From assembly GCF_904849725.1 (NCBI RefSeq), contig NC_058518.1, positions 507,271,225 through 507,335,224 of the forward strand: 64,000 nt of DNA. The letters run 5' to 3'. This stretch comes from Hordeum vulgare subsp. vulgare. Taxonomy: Eukaryota; Streptophyta; Magnoliopsida; Poales; Poaceae. A program made the translations under genes and the position numbers. The notes under the pieces were generated by a model that saw only the letters and a list, made by a program, of their open reading frames with translations, did not search any database and was not told where the DNA came from. Positions 33,545-46,099 of this stretch are shown piece after piece (position 1 is the stretch's first letter; each line of letters starts with the position of its first letter).

Positions 33545-34947
33545 TGTTGGAATTATGCCCTAGAGGCAATAATAAATATATAGTTATTATTATAATTCCT
33601 GTATCAAGATAATAGTTTATTATCCATGCTATAATTGTATTGAATGAAGACTCATTTACATGTGTGGATACATAGACGAAACACTGTCCCTAGCATGCCT
33701 CTAGTTGGCTAGCCAGTTGATCGATGATAGTCAGTGTCTTCTGATTATGAACAAGGTGTTGTTGCTTGATAACTGGATCACGTCATTGGGAGAATCACGT
33801 GATGGACTAGACCCAAACTAATAGACGTAGCATGTTGATCGTGTCATTTTGTTGCTACTGTTTTCTGCGTGTCAAGTATTTGTTCCTATGACCATGAGAT
33901 CATATAACTCACTGACACCGGAGGAATGCTTTGTGTGTATCAAACGTCGCAACGTAACTGGGTGACTATAAAGATGCTCTACAGGTATCTCCGAAGGCGT
34001 TAGTTGAGTTAGTATGGATCAAGACTGGGATTTGTCACTCCGTGTGACGGAGAGGTATCTCGGGGCCCACTCGGTAATACAACATCACACACAAGCCTTG
34101 CAAGCAATGTAACTTAGTGTAAGTTACGGGATCTTGTATTACGGAACGAGTAAAGAGACTTGCCGGTAAACGAGATTGAAATAGGTATGCGGATACTGAC
34201 GATCGAATCTCGGGCAAGTAACATACCGAAGGACAAAGGGAATGACATACGGGATTATACGAATCCTTGGCACTGAGGTTCAAACGATGAAATCTTCGTA
34301 GAATATGTAGGATCCAATATGGGCATCCAGGTCCCGCTATTGGATATTGACCGAGGAGTCTCTCGGGTCATGTCTACATAGTTCTCGAACCCGCAGGGTC
34401 TGCACACTTAAGGTTCGACGTTGTTTTATGCGTATTTGAGTTATATGGTTGGTTACCGAATGTTGTTCGGAGTTCCGGATGAGATCACGGACGTCACGAG
34501 GGTTTCCGGAATGGTCCGTAAACGAAGATTGATATATAGGATGACCTCATTTGATTACCGGAAGGTTTTCGGAGTTACCGGGAATGTACCGGGAATGACG
34601 AATGGGTTCCGGGGGTTCACCGGAGGGGGGCAACCCACTCCGGGGAAGCCCATAGGTATTTGTGGGGGTCACACCAGCCCTTAGTGGGCTGGTGGGACAG
34701 CCCACCAAATCCTATGCGCCAAGGAACAAAAATCAAAGAAAGAAAAAAAAAAGGGGAGGGGAAGTGGGAAGGGGGGAGGACTCCCTCCCACCAAACCAAG
34801 TAGGACTCGGTTTGGGGGGGGGGGGAGAGTCCTCCCCCCTGGCTCGGCCGACCCCTTGGGGTTCCCTTGGACCCCAAGGCAAGGTCCCCCTCCCTCCTCC
34901 TATATATATGGGGCTTTCAGGGCAGATTTGAGACGACTTTCTCACGG
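33545..34947 (+). repeat. 3' LTR of element C, truncated
   Basis: The first 1403 bases of the LTR are present, to CTTTCTCACGG. The matching 5' LTR continues CTGCCCGACC, but here GATCACATCATT of element B follows. Confidence 0.93.
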
Positions 34948-36539
34948 GATCACATCATTAGGAGAATCATGTGATGGACTAGACCCAAACTAATAGACGT
35001 AGCATATTGATCGTGTCATTTTGTTGCTACTGTTTTCTGCGTGTCAAGTATTTGTTCCTATGACCATGAGATCATATAACTCACTGACACCGGAGGAATG
35101 CTTTGTGTGTATCAAACGTCGCAACGTAACTGGGTGACTATAAAGATGCTCTACAGGTATCTCCGAAGGTGTTCGTTGAGTTAGTATGGATCGAGACTGG
35201 GATTTGCCACTCCGTGTGACGGAGAGGTATCTCGGGGCCCACTCGGTAATACAACATCACACACAAGCCTTGCAAGCAAATGTGACTTAGTGTAAGTTGC
35301 GGGATCTTGTATTACGGAACGAGTAAAGAGACTTGCCGGTAAACGAGATTGAAATAGGTATGCGGATACTGACGATCGAATCTCGGGCAAGTAACATACC
35401 GAAGGACAAAGGGAATGACATACGGGAATATATGAATCCTTGGCACTGAGGTTCAAACGATAAGATCTTCGTAGAATATGTGGGATCCAATATGGGCATC
35501 CAGGTCCCGCTATTGGATATTGACCGAGGAGTCACTCGGGTCATGTCTGCATAGTTCTTGAACCCGCAGGGTCTGCACACTTAAGGTTCGACGTTGTTTA
35601 TGCGTATTTAAGTTATATGGTTGGTTACCGAATGTTGTTCGGAGTCCCGGATGAGATCATGGACGTCACGAGGGTTTCCGGAATGGTCCGGAAATGAATA
35701 TTGATATATAGGATGACCTCATTTGATTACCGGAAGGTTTTCGGAGTTACCGGGAATGTACCGGGAATGACGAATGGGTTCCAGGTGTTCACCGGGGGGG
35801 GCAACCCACCCCGGGGAAGCCCATAGGCCTTGGGGGTGGCGCACCAGCCCTTAGTGGGCTGGTGGGACAGCCCAAGAAGGCCCTATGCGCCATAGGAAGA
35901 AAATCAAAGAGAAAAGAAAAAAAAAAGAGGAGGTGGGAAAAAGGGGAAGGACTCCTCCTTCCAAACCTAGTTGGATTCGGTTTGGAACGGGAGGACTCCC
36001 CCCCTTGGCTCGGCCGAACCCCTTGGGGGTCCTTGGACCCCAAGGCAAGGCTCCCCCTCTTCCCCCTATATATACAGAGGTTTTAGGGCTGATTTGAGAC
36101 AACTTTTGCCACGGCAGCCCGACCACATACCTCCACGGTTTTTCCTCTAGATCACGTTTCTGCGGAGCTCGGGCGAAGCCCTGCTGAGATTAGATCACCA
36201 CCAACCTCCGGAGCGTCGTCACGCTGCCAGAGAACTCATCTACCTATCAGTCTCTCTTGCTGGATCAAGAAGGCCGAGATCATCGTCGAGCTGTACGTGT
36301 GCTGAACGCGGAGGTGTCGTCCGTTCGGCACTAGATCGTGGGACTGATCGCGGGACGGTTCGCGGGGCGGATCGAGGGACGAGAGGACGTTCCACTACAT
36401 CAACCGGGTTCACTAACGCTTCTGTTGTGCGATCTACAAGGGTACGTAGATCAAATATCCCCTCTCGTAGATGGACGTCACCATGATAGGTCTTCGTGCG
36501 CGTAGGAAAATTTTGTTTCCCATGCGACGTTCCCCAACA
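34948..36539 (+). repeat. 5' LTR of element B, right part with a 694-bp duplicated segment
   Basis: It starts inside the LTR at GATCACATCATTAGG and runs to CCCCAACA at 36539. Its first 694 bases (34948-35641) repeat 25719-26413 with three differences. Only 35642-36539 would be expected after a simple insertion of C at 26413. Confidence 0.9.
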
Positions 36540-39500
36540 GTGGCATCATGAGCTAGGTTCATGCGTAGATGTCTTCTCGAATAGAACACAAAAGTTTTTG
36601 TGGGCGGTGATGTGTGTTTTGCTGCCCCCCTTAGTCTTTTCTTGATTGCGCGGTATTGTTTGATTGAAGTGGCTCGGACCGACATTACTCGTATGCTTAC
36701 GAGAGACTGGTTTCATCGCTACGAGTAACTCCGTTGCTCAAAGATGACCGGCGAGTGTCGGTTTCTCCAACTTTAGTTGAATCGTATTTGACCGAGAAGG
36801 TCCTTGGATGAGGTTAAATAGCAATTCATATATCTCCGTTGTGGTGTTTGCGTAAGTAAGATGTGATCCTACTAGATACCCATGGTCACCACGTAAAACA
36901 TGCAACAACAATTAGAGGACGTCTAACTTGTTTTTGCAGGGTATGCTTGTGATGTGATATGGCCAACGATGTGATTTGATATAATGGATGTATGAGATGA
37001 TCATGTTGTGATAGTTAATATCGACTTGCACGTCGATGGTAGGGCAACCGGCAGGAGCCATAGGATTGTCTTTATACTAACGTTTGTGCTTGCAGATGCG
37101 TTTACTATATTGCTAGGACGTAGCTTTAGTACTAATAGCATGAGTAGCACGACAACCCCGATGGCGACAAGTTGATGGAGATCATGGTGTGACGCCGGTG
37201 ACAAGAAGATCGTGTCAGTGCTTTGGTGATGGAGATCAAGAAGCACAGGATGATGGCCATATCATGTCACTTATGAATTGCATGTGATGTTAATCCTTTA
37301 TGCACCTTATCTTGCTTAGAACGACGGTAGCATTATGAGGTGATCTCTCACTAAAATTTCAAGACGAAATTGTGTTCTCCTCGACTGTGCACCATTGCGA
37401 CAGTTCTTCGTTTCGAGACACCACGTGATGATCGGGTGTGATAGACTCAACCTTCACATACAACGGGTGCAAAACAATTGCACACGCGGAACACTCGGTT
37501 AAGCTTAACGAGCCTAGCATGTGCAGACATGACCTCGGAACACATGAGACCGAAAGGTCGAGCATGAATCGTATAGTTGATATGATTAGCATAGAGATGC
37601 TTACCACTGAAACTATTCTCGACTCACGTGATGATCGGACTTGAAATAGTGGATTTGGATCATGTACCACTCAAATGACTAGAGAGATGTACTTTTTGAG
37701 TGGGAGTTCTTAAGTAATATGATTAATTGAACTAATTTTCATGAACATAGTCTAATGGTCTTTGCGAATTACAATGTAGCTTGCGCTATAGCTCTACTAT
37801 TTTTTATATGTTCCTAGAGAAAATTTAGTTGAAAGTTGATAGTAGCAAACTTTGTAGAGTGAGTCTGTAAAACCAAGGATTGTCCTCGTTGCTTCGCAGA
37901 AGGCTTATGTCCTTAATGCACCACTCGGTGTGATGCACCTCGAGCGTCATCTGTAGATGTTGTGAACATCCACATACACGTTTCTGATGACTACACGATA
38001 GTTCAGTACAAAATACTTAATGGCTTAGAAGCAAGGCGCCGAAGACGTTTTGAAACGTCACGGAACATGAGAGATGTTCTAAAGAGATGAAATTGTGATT
38101 TCATGCTTGTGCCCTTGTTAAGAGGTATGAGACCTCCGACAAGATTGTTTGTCCATGAAGTAAAGGAGAAAAGCTCAATCGTTGAGCGTGTGCTCAGATT
38201 ATCTGAGTACGACAATCGCTTGAATCAAGTGGGAGTTGATCTTCCAGATAAGATAGTGATGGTTCTCCAAAGTCACTGCCACCAAGCTGTGAGAGCTTCG
38301 TGATGAACTATAACATATCAAGGATAGATACAATGATCCTTGAGCGATTCGCGATGTTTGACACTGCGAGAGTAGAAATCAAGAAGGAGCATCAATAGTT
38401 GATGGTTAGTAAAACCACTAAGTTTCGAGAAAGTCAAGGGCTAGAAGGGATACTTCGTGAAACGGAAAAGCAGTTGTTGCGTTAATGAAGAGACCCCAGA
38501 TTAAACCCAAGCCCGGGACTAAGTGCTTCTATTATGAGGGGAACGGTCAGTGAGGCGGAGCAACTCTAGATACTTGGTAGATAAGAAGGTTGGCAAAAGT
38601 CGAAAGAAGTATATTTGATATACATGATGTTGATGTGTACTTTACTAGTACTCCTAGTAGCACGAGGGTATTGGATACCGGTTCGGTTGCTAAGTGATTA
38701 GTAACACGAAATGAAAGCTACGGCATAAACGGAGACTAGCTAAAGGCGAGGTGACGATACATGTTGGAAGTGTTTCCAAGGTTGATATGATCAAACGTCG
38801 CACGCTCCCTCTACCATCGGGATTGGTGTTAAACCTAAATAATTGTTATTTGGTGCTTTTGTTAAGCATGAACATGATTGGATCGTGTTTATTGCAATAC
38901 GATTATTCATTTAAAGAGAATAATGGTTACTCTATTTGCTTGAATAATCACCTTCAATGGTTTATTGAATCTCGATCGTAGTGTTACACATGTTCATGAT
39001 ATTGGTGCCAAAAGATACGAGATAATGATGATAGTACCACTTACTTGTGGCACTGCCGCTTGAGTCATGCTGGTATAAATTGCATGAAGAGGCTCCATGC
39101 TGATGGATCTTTGTACTCACTTGATTTTTGAATCACTAGTGACATGCAAATCATACCACATGAGCAAGGCCTTGTTTTCATTGAGATGAAACAAGATAGT
39201 AACTTGTTGGAAGTGATACATTTTGATGTATGCAGTCCAATGGATGGTGAGGCACACAGTGGATATCATTATGTTCTTACTTCAATGACGATTTGAGTAG
39301 ATACTAGAGTATTTAGTTAATGAATCACAAGTCTGAAATATTGAAAAGTTCAATTCAGTTTCGGAGTGAAGTTTGTCGTAACAAGAGGATAAATTGTCTA
39401 CGATATGATCATAGAAATGAATATCTGAGTTACGAGTTTTGGTACGCAGTTAAGACAATGTGGAAATTGTTTCATAGTTCATGCCACCTGGAACATCATA

Positions 39501-41514
39501 GTGTGATGATGTGTCTAAACGTCATAGCCACGCACTGTTTGGTATGGTGCATACTATGATGTCTCTTATCAAATTACCACTATCGTTTATGGGTTATGCA
39601 TTAGAGACAACCGCATTCACTTTAAATAGGGCACCGCGTATTTCTGTTGAGATGACACAGTATAGACTGAGGTTTAGAGTAATCTAAACTGTCGTTTCTT
39701 GAAAGTTTGGGGCTTCGACACTTATGTGAAAAACTTTCAGTCTGATAAGCTCGAACCCAAAGCGGATAAATACATGTTCATAGGATATCCAAAACAGTTG
39801 GGTACATCTCCTATCTCAGATCCGAAAGCAAAGTGTTTGTTTCTAGAAACGGATCCTTTCTCGAGGAAAGGTTTCTCTTGAAAGAATTGAGTGGGAGGAT
39901 GGTAGAACTTGATAAGGTTATTGAACCATCACTTCAACCAGTGTTTAGCAGGGTGCATGAAGTTGTTCCTGTGGCGCCTACACCACTTGAAGTGAAAGCT
40001 GATAATGGTGATCATCGAGCATCGGATCAAGTTACTACAAGCCTCGTAGGTTGACAAGGTCGCGTACTACTGCAGAGTGGTACGGTAACCATGTCTTGGA
40101 GGTCATGTTGTTGAGCAACAGTGAACCTACGAGTTATGGAGAAAGCAATGGTGGGCCCGGATTCCGACAAATGGCTGGAAGCCATGAAATCCGAGAGAGG
40201 ATCCATGTATGAAAACAAAGTGTAGACTTTGGAAGAACTACTTGATGGTCATAGGACTATTGAGTAAAGATGGATCTTTAAAAGGAAGACAGACGATGAT
40301 GGTGATAAGTCACTATTAAGAAAAGCTCGACTTGTCGCAAAGATGTTTCCGACAAGATCAAACAGTTGACTATGATGAGACTTTCTCACTCGTAGCGATG
40401 CTAAAATTCTGTTAGAATTATGTTAGTAGTTGCTGCATTATTTATGAAATATTGCACATAGAATGTCAAAACATTGTTTCCTCGACGGTTTACTTGAGAA
40501 AACATTGTATGTGATACAACCAGGAGGTTTTGTCAATCCTAAAGATACTAGCAAGTATGCAAGCTCCAGCGATCCTTCAATGGACTGGTGCAAGCATCTC
40601 GGAGTTGGAATATACACTTTGATGAGATGATCAAAGATTTTGGGTTTGAACAAGGTTTATGGGAAACTTGTATTTCCAAAGAAGTGAGTGGGAGCACTAT
40701 AGAATTTCTGATAAGTATATGTGGTTGACATATTGTGGATCAGAAGTAATGTAGAATTTCTGTAAAGCGTACAAGGTTGTTTGAAAGGAGTTTTCAAAGG
40801 AGTACCTGGATTGCGCTACTTGAACGTTGAGCATCAAAGATCTATGGAGATAGATCGAAAGCGCTTAATAGAAGTTTCAACAAGATGCATGCCTTGACAA
40901 GTTTTTGAAGGAGTTCAAAATAGATCAGCAAGGAAGGAGTTCTTGGTTGCGTTGTGAGGTGTGAATTTGAGTAATACTCAAAACCCGACCTCGGCAGAAT
41001 AAAGAGAATAGACGAAGGCCGTCTTCTATGCCTTGGCCGTAGAATCTGAAGTATGCCATGCTGGGTACCGCACCTGATGTGTGCCTTGACTCAAAGTCTG
41101 TTGAGAGGTGCAAAGAGTGAGCCATGATTGAATCACTAGCAGCGGTCAAAATTTATCCTTAGTAACTGATGGACTAAGGAATTTTTCTCGATTATGGAGG
41201 TGGTTAAAGAGTTCGTCGTAAGGGGTTACGTCGATGCAAGCTTTGACACTAATCCGAATAACTTTGAGTAGTCAAACGGATTCGTATAGTAGAGTAGATA
41301 TTTGGAGTGTTTCCGAATAGCACATAGTAGCATCATCTATAAAATGACATAAAGATTTGTAAAGAACACACGGATCTGAAATTTTCAGAACCGTTGACTA
41401 AAACCTCTCTCACGAGCAAGACGTGATCAGACCCCATAACTATATGGGTGTTGAATTCGTTAGAATCACATGGTGATGTGAACTAGATTATTGACTCTAC
41501 TGCAAGTGGGAGAC
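36540..41514 (+). pseudogene. Decayed internal region of element B (gag-pol remnant)
   Basis: Leader and gag-pol homologous to element C, riddled with stops and indels. Small open fragments include KLEPKADKYMFIGYPK-like sequence near 39740-39800 (integrase end) and RT/RNase H remnants to 41400. It is collinear with 1-4890 at a constant offset of 36624 with no indels that I can see and about 16 substitutions. No product is possible. Confidence 0.9.
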
Positions 41515-43328
41515 TGTTGGAAATATGCCCTAGAGGCAATAATAAATTAGTTATTATTATATTTCTTAGTTCATGATAATCGTTTATTATCCATGCTATA
41601 ATTGTATTGATTGGAAACACAATACTTGTGTGGATACATAGACAAAACACTGTCCCTAGTAAGCCTCTAGTTGACTAGCTCGTTGATCAAAGATGGACAA
41701 GGTTTCCTGGCCATAGGCAAGTGTTGTTACTTGATAACGGGATCACATCATTAGGAGAATCATGTGATGGACTAGACCCAAACTAATAGACGTAGCATAT
41801 TGATCGTGTCATTTTGTTGCTACTGTTTTCTGCGTGTCAAGTATTTGTTCCTATGACCATGAGATCATATAACTCACTGACACCGGAGGAATGCTTTGTG
41901 TGTATCAAACATCGCAACGTAACTGGGTGACTATAAAAATGCTCTACAGGTATCTCCGAAGGTGTTCGTTGAGTTAGTATGGATCGAGACTAGGATTTGT
42001 CACTCCGTGTGACGGAGAGGTATCTCGGGGCCCACTCGGTAATACAACATCACACACAAGCCTTGCAAGCAAATGTGACTTAGTGTAAGTTGCGGGATCT
42101 TGTATTACGGAATGAGTAAAGAGACTTGCCCGTAAACGAGATTGAAATAGGTATGCGGATACTAACGATCGAATCTCGAGCAAGTAACATACCGAAGGAC
42201 AAAGGGAATGACATACGGGATTATATGAATCCTTGGCACTAAGGTTCAAACGATAAGATCTTCGTAGAATATGTGGGATCCAATATGGGCATCCAGGTCC
42301 CGCTATTGGATATTGACCGAGCAATCACTCGGGTCATGTCTGCATAGTTCTCGAACCCGCAGGGTCTGCACACTTAAGGTTCGACGTTGTTTTATGCGTA
42401 TTTAAGTTATATGGTTGGTTACCGAATGTTGTTCGGAGTCCCGGATGAGATCATGGACGTCACGAGGGTTTCCGGAATGGTCCGGAAACGAAGATTGATA
42501 TATAGGATGACCTCATTTGATTACCGGAAGGTTTTCGGAGTTACCGGGAATGTACCAGGAATGACGAATGGGTTCCGGGTGTTCACCGGAGGGGCAACCC
42601 ACCCCGGGGAAGCCCATAGGCCTTGGGGGTGGCGCACCAGCCCTTAGTGGGCTGGTGGGACAGCCCAAGAAGGCCCTATGCGCCATAGGAAGAAAATCAA
42701 AGAGAAAAAAAAAAGAGGAGGTGGGAAAAAGGGGAAGGACTCCTCCTTCCAAACCTAGTTGGATTCGGTTTGGAAGGGGAGGACTCCCCCCCTTGGCTCG
42801 GCCGAACCCCTTGGGGGTCCTTGGACCCCAAGGCAAGGCTCCCCCTCTTCCCCCTATATATACGGAGGTTTTAGGGCTGATTTGAGACAACTTTTGCCAC
42901 GGCAGCCCGACCACATACCTGCACGGTTTTTCCTCTAGATCGCATTTCCGCGGAGCTCGGGCGGAGCCCTGCTGAGATTAGATCACCACCAACCTCCGGA
43001 GCGCCGTCACGCTGCTAGAGAACTCATCTACCTCTCCGTCTCTCTTGCTGGATCAAGAAGGCCGAGATCATCGTCGAGCTGTATGTGTGCTGAACGCGGA
43101 GGTACCGTCCGTTTGGCACTAGATCGTGGGACTGATCGCGGGACGGTTCACGGGGCGGATCGAGGGACGTGAGGATGTTCCACTACATCAACCGCGTTAA
43201 CTAACGCTGCTGCTGTGCGATCAACATGGGTACGTAGATCGAATATCCCCTCTCGTAGATGGACATCACCATGATAGGTCTTCGTGCGCGTAGGAAATTT
43301 TTTGTTTCCCATGCGATGTTCCCCAACA
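41515..43328 (+). repeat. 3' LTR of element B
   Basis: A complete LTR of 1814 bases, TGTTGGAAAT...GATGTTCCCCAACA, followed by the TATAC duplication. A TATATATA box lies near 42855. Confidence 0.94.
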
Positions 43329-45049
43329 TATACATGTGTGGATACATAGACAAAACACTGTCCCTAGCAAGCCTCTAGTTGGCTAGCCAGTTGATCAAAG
43401 ATAGTCAGGGTCTTCTGACTATGTACAAGGTGTTGTTGCTTGATAACTGGATCCCGTCATTAGGAGAATCACATGATGGACTAGACCCAAACTAATAGAC
43501 GTAGCATGTAGATCGTGTCATTTTGTTTCCACTGTTTTCTGCGTGTCAAGTATTTGTTCCTATGACCATAAGATCATATAACTCACTGACACCAGAGGAA
43601 TGCTTTGTGTGTATCAAACGTCACAACGTAACTGGGTGACTATAAAGATGCTCTACAGGTATCTTCGAAGGTGTTCGTTGAGTTAGTATGGATCGAGACT
43701 GGGATTTGTCACTCCGTATAACGGAGAGGTATCTTGGGGCCCACTCGGTAATACAACATCAGACACAAGCCTTGCAAGCAATGTAACTTAGTGTAAGTTG
43801 CGGGATCTTGTATTACGGAACGAGTAAAGAGACTTGCCGGTAAACGAGATTGAAATAGGTATGCGGATACTGACGATCGAATCTCGGGCAAGTAACATAC
43901 CGAAGGACAAAGGGAATGACATACGGGATTATATGAATCCCTGGCACTGAGGTTCAAACGATAAGATCTTCGTAGAATATGTAGGATCCAATATGGGCAT
44001 CCAGGTCCCGCTATTGGATATTGACCGAGGAGTCACTCGGGTCATGTCTACATAGTTCTCGAACCCGCAGGGTCTGCACACTTAAGGTTCGGCGTTGTTT
44101 TATGCGTATTTGAGTTATATGGTTGGTTACCGAATGTTGTTCGGAGTCCCGGATGAGATCACGTACGTCACGAGGGTTTCTGGAATGGTCCGTAAACGAA
44201 GATTGATATATAGGATGACCTCATTTGATTACCGGAAGGTTTTCGGAGTTACCGGGAATGTACCGGGAATGGCGAATGGGTTCCGGGTGTTCACCGGGGG
44301 GGCAGCCCACCCCGGGGAAGCCCATAGGCCTTGGGGGTGGCGCACCAGCCCTTGGTGGGCTGGTGGGAAACCCCCAGAAGGCCCTATGCGCCATAGATAG
44401 AAAATCAAAGAGAAAAGAAAAGAAAGAAGGAGGTGGGAAAGAAGAGAAGGACTCCACCTTCCAATCCTAGTTGGACTAGGATTGGAGGAGGACTCCACCT
44501 CCCTTCGTGGCGCAGCCCTTGGGGCTCCTTGAGCCTCAAGGCAAGCCTCCCCTCCCATCCTCCTATATATATGGAGCTATTAGGGCTGATTTGAGACGAC
44601 TTTTGCCGCGGCAGCCCGACCACATACCTCCACGGTTTTACCTCTAGATCGCGTTTTTGTGGAGCTCGGGCGGAGCCTTGCTAAGATTAGATCACCACCA
44701 ACCTCCGGAGCGCCGTCACGCTGCCAGAGAACTTATCTACCTCTACGTCTCTCTTGCTGGATCAAGAAGGCCGATATCATCGTCGAGCTGTACGTGTGTT
44801 GAACGCGGAGGTGCCGTCCGTTCGGCACTAGATCGTGGGACGGATCGCGGGACGATTTGTGGGACGGTTCGCGGGGAGGATCGAGGGACGTGAGGACGTT
44901 CCACTACATCAACCGCGTTTCTTAACGCTTCTGTTGTGCGATCTACAAGGGTACGTAGATCGGAAATCCCCTCTCGTAGATGGACATCACCATGATAGGT
45001 CTTCGTGCGCGTAGGAAAATTTTTGTTTCCCATGCGACGTTCCCCAACA
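43329..45049 (+). repeat. 5' LTR of element A, remainder
   Basis: It resumes with the duplicated TATAC (43329-43333), then ATGTGTGGATACATAGAC, and ends CGTTCCCCAACA at 45049, followed by the primer-site region TGGCATCATGAG. A TATATATA box is at 44564-44571. The two parts give an LTR of about 1.83 kb. Confidence 0.92.
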
Positions 45050-46099
45050 GTGGCATCATGAGCTAGGTTCATGCGTAGATGTCTTCTCGAGTAGAACACA
45101 AAAGTTTTTGTGGGCGGTGATGTGCGTTTTGCTGCCCTCCTTAGTCTTTTCTTGATCCCGCGGTATTGTTGGATCGAAGCGGCTCGGACCGACATTACTC
45201 GTACGCTTACGAGAGACTGGTTTCATCGCTACGAGTAACTCCGTTGCTCAAAGATGACCGGCGAGTGTCGGTTTCTCCAACTTTAGTTGAATCGGATTTG
45301 ACCGAGGAGGTCCTTGGATAAGGTTAAATAGCAATTCATATATCTCTGTTGTGGTGTTTGCGTAAGTAAGATGCGATCCTACTAGATACCCATGGTCACC
45401 ACGTAAAACATGCAACAACAAATTAGAGGACGTCTAACTTGTTTTTGCAGGGTATGCTTATGATGTGATATGGCCAACGATGTGATGTAATATATTGGAT
45501 GTATGAGATGATCATGTTGTAATAGATAATATCGACTTGCACGTCGATGGTACGGCAACCGGCAGGAGCCATAGGGATGTCTTTAAACTAACGTTTGTGC
45601 TTGCAGATGCGTTTACTATTTTGCTAGGATGTAGTTTTAGTAGTAATAGCATGAGTAGCACGACAACCCCGATGGCGACACGTTGATGGAGATCATGGTG
45701 TGGCGCCGGTGACAAGAAGATCGTGCCGGTGCTTTGGTGATGGAGATCAAGGAGCACATGATGATGGCCATATCATGTCACTTATGAATTGCATGTGATG
45801 TTAATCCTTTTATGCACCTTATTTTGCTTAGAACGACGGTAGCATTACGAGGTGATCTCTCACTAAAATTTCAAGACGAAATTTTGTTCTCCCCGACTGT
45901 GCACCGTTGCTACAGTTCGTCGTTTCGAGACACCACGTGATGATCGGGTGTGATAGACTCAACGTTCACATACAACAGGTGCAAAACAGTTGCACACGTG
46001 GAACACTCGGGTTAAGCTTGACGAGCCTAGCATGTGCAGACATGGCCTCGGAACACATGAGGCCGAAAGGTCGATCATGAATCATATAGTTGATATGAT
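45050..46099 (+). other. Leader of element A up to the solo LTR
   Basis: Homologous to 28239-29308 of element C. It is interrupted at 46099 and resumes at 47926 with TAGCATAGGGATGCT. No coding sequence. Confidence 0.8.

Larger units (their letters stand above)
26414..34947 (+). mobile_element. Young BARE/WIS-type Copia retrotransposon C with intact gag-pol
   Basis: 5' LTR 26414-28238 (1825 bp), primer-site region from 28239, leader, gag-pol 29512-33492, purine tract, 3' LTR 33545-34947. The 3' LTR lacks its last 420 bases or so and fuses at ACGG to element B LTR sequence. The left target GTTCG (26409-26413) has no matching copy at the right junction. The LTRs differ by about seven substitutions plus homopolymer length changes over 1.4 kb, so the insertion is recent compared with B. 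Confidence 0.93.
25493..43328 (+). mobile_element. Angela-like Copia retrotransposon B, decayed, hosting element C
   Basis: 5' LTR 25493-26413 and 35642-36539 (with an extra duplicated part 34948-35641), internal 36540-41514, 3' LTR 41515-43328. Target duplication TATAC at 25488-25492 and 43329-43333. The first dinucleotide is now TA rather than TG. The internal region carries the same stops and indels as element D and cannot encode gag-pol. About 16 differences are visible between its LTRs over the first 750 bases compared, so B is clearly older than C. Confidence 0.9.

Noticed and set aside
1..41990. Interpreting D and B as two fresh transpositions helped by element C
   Set aside because: Shared private 3' LTR variants together with B's own LTR divergence argue against reverse-transcribed copies.
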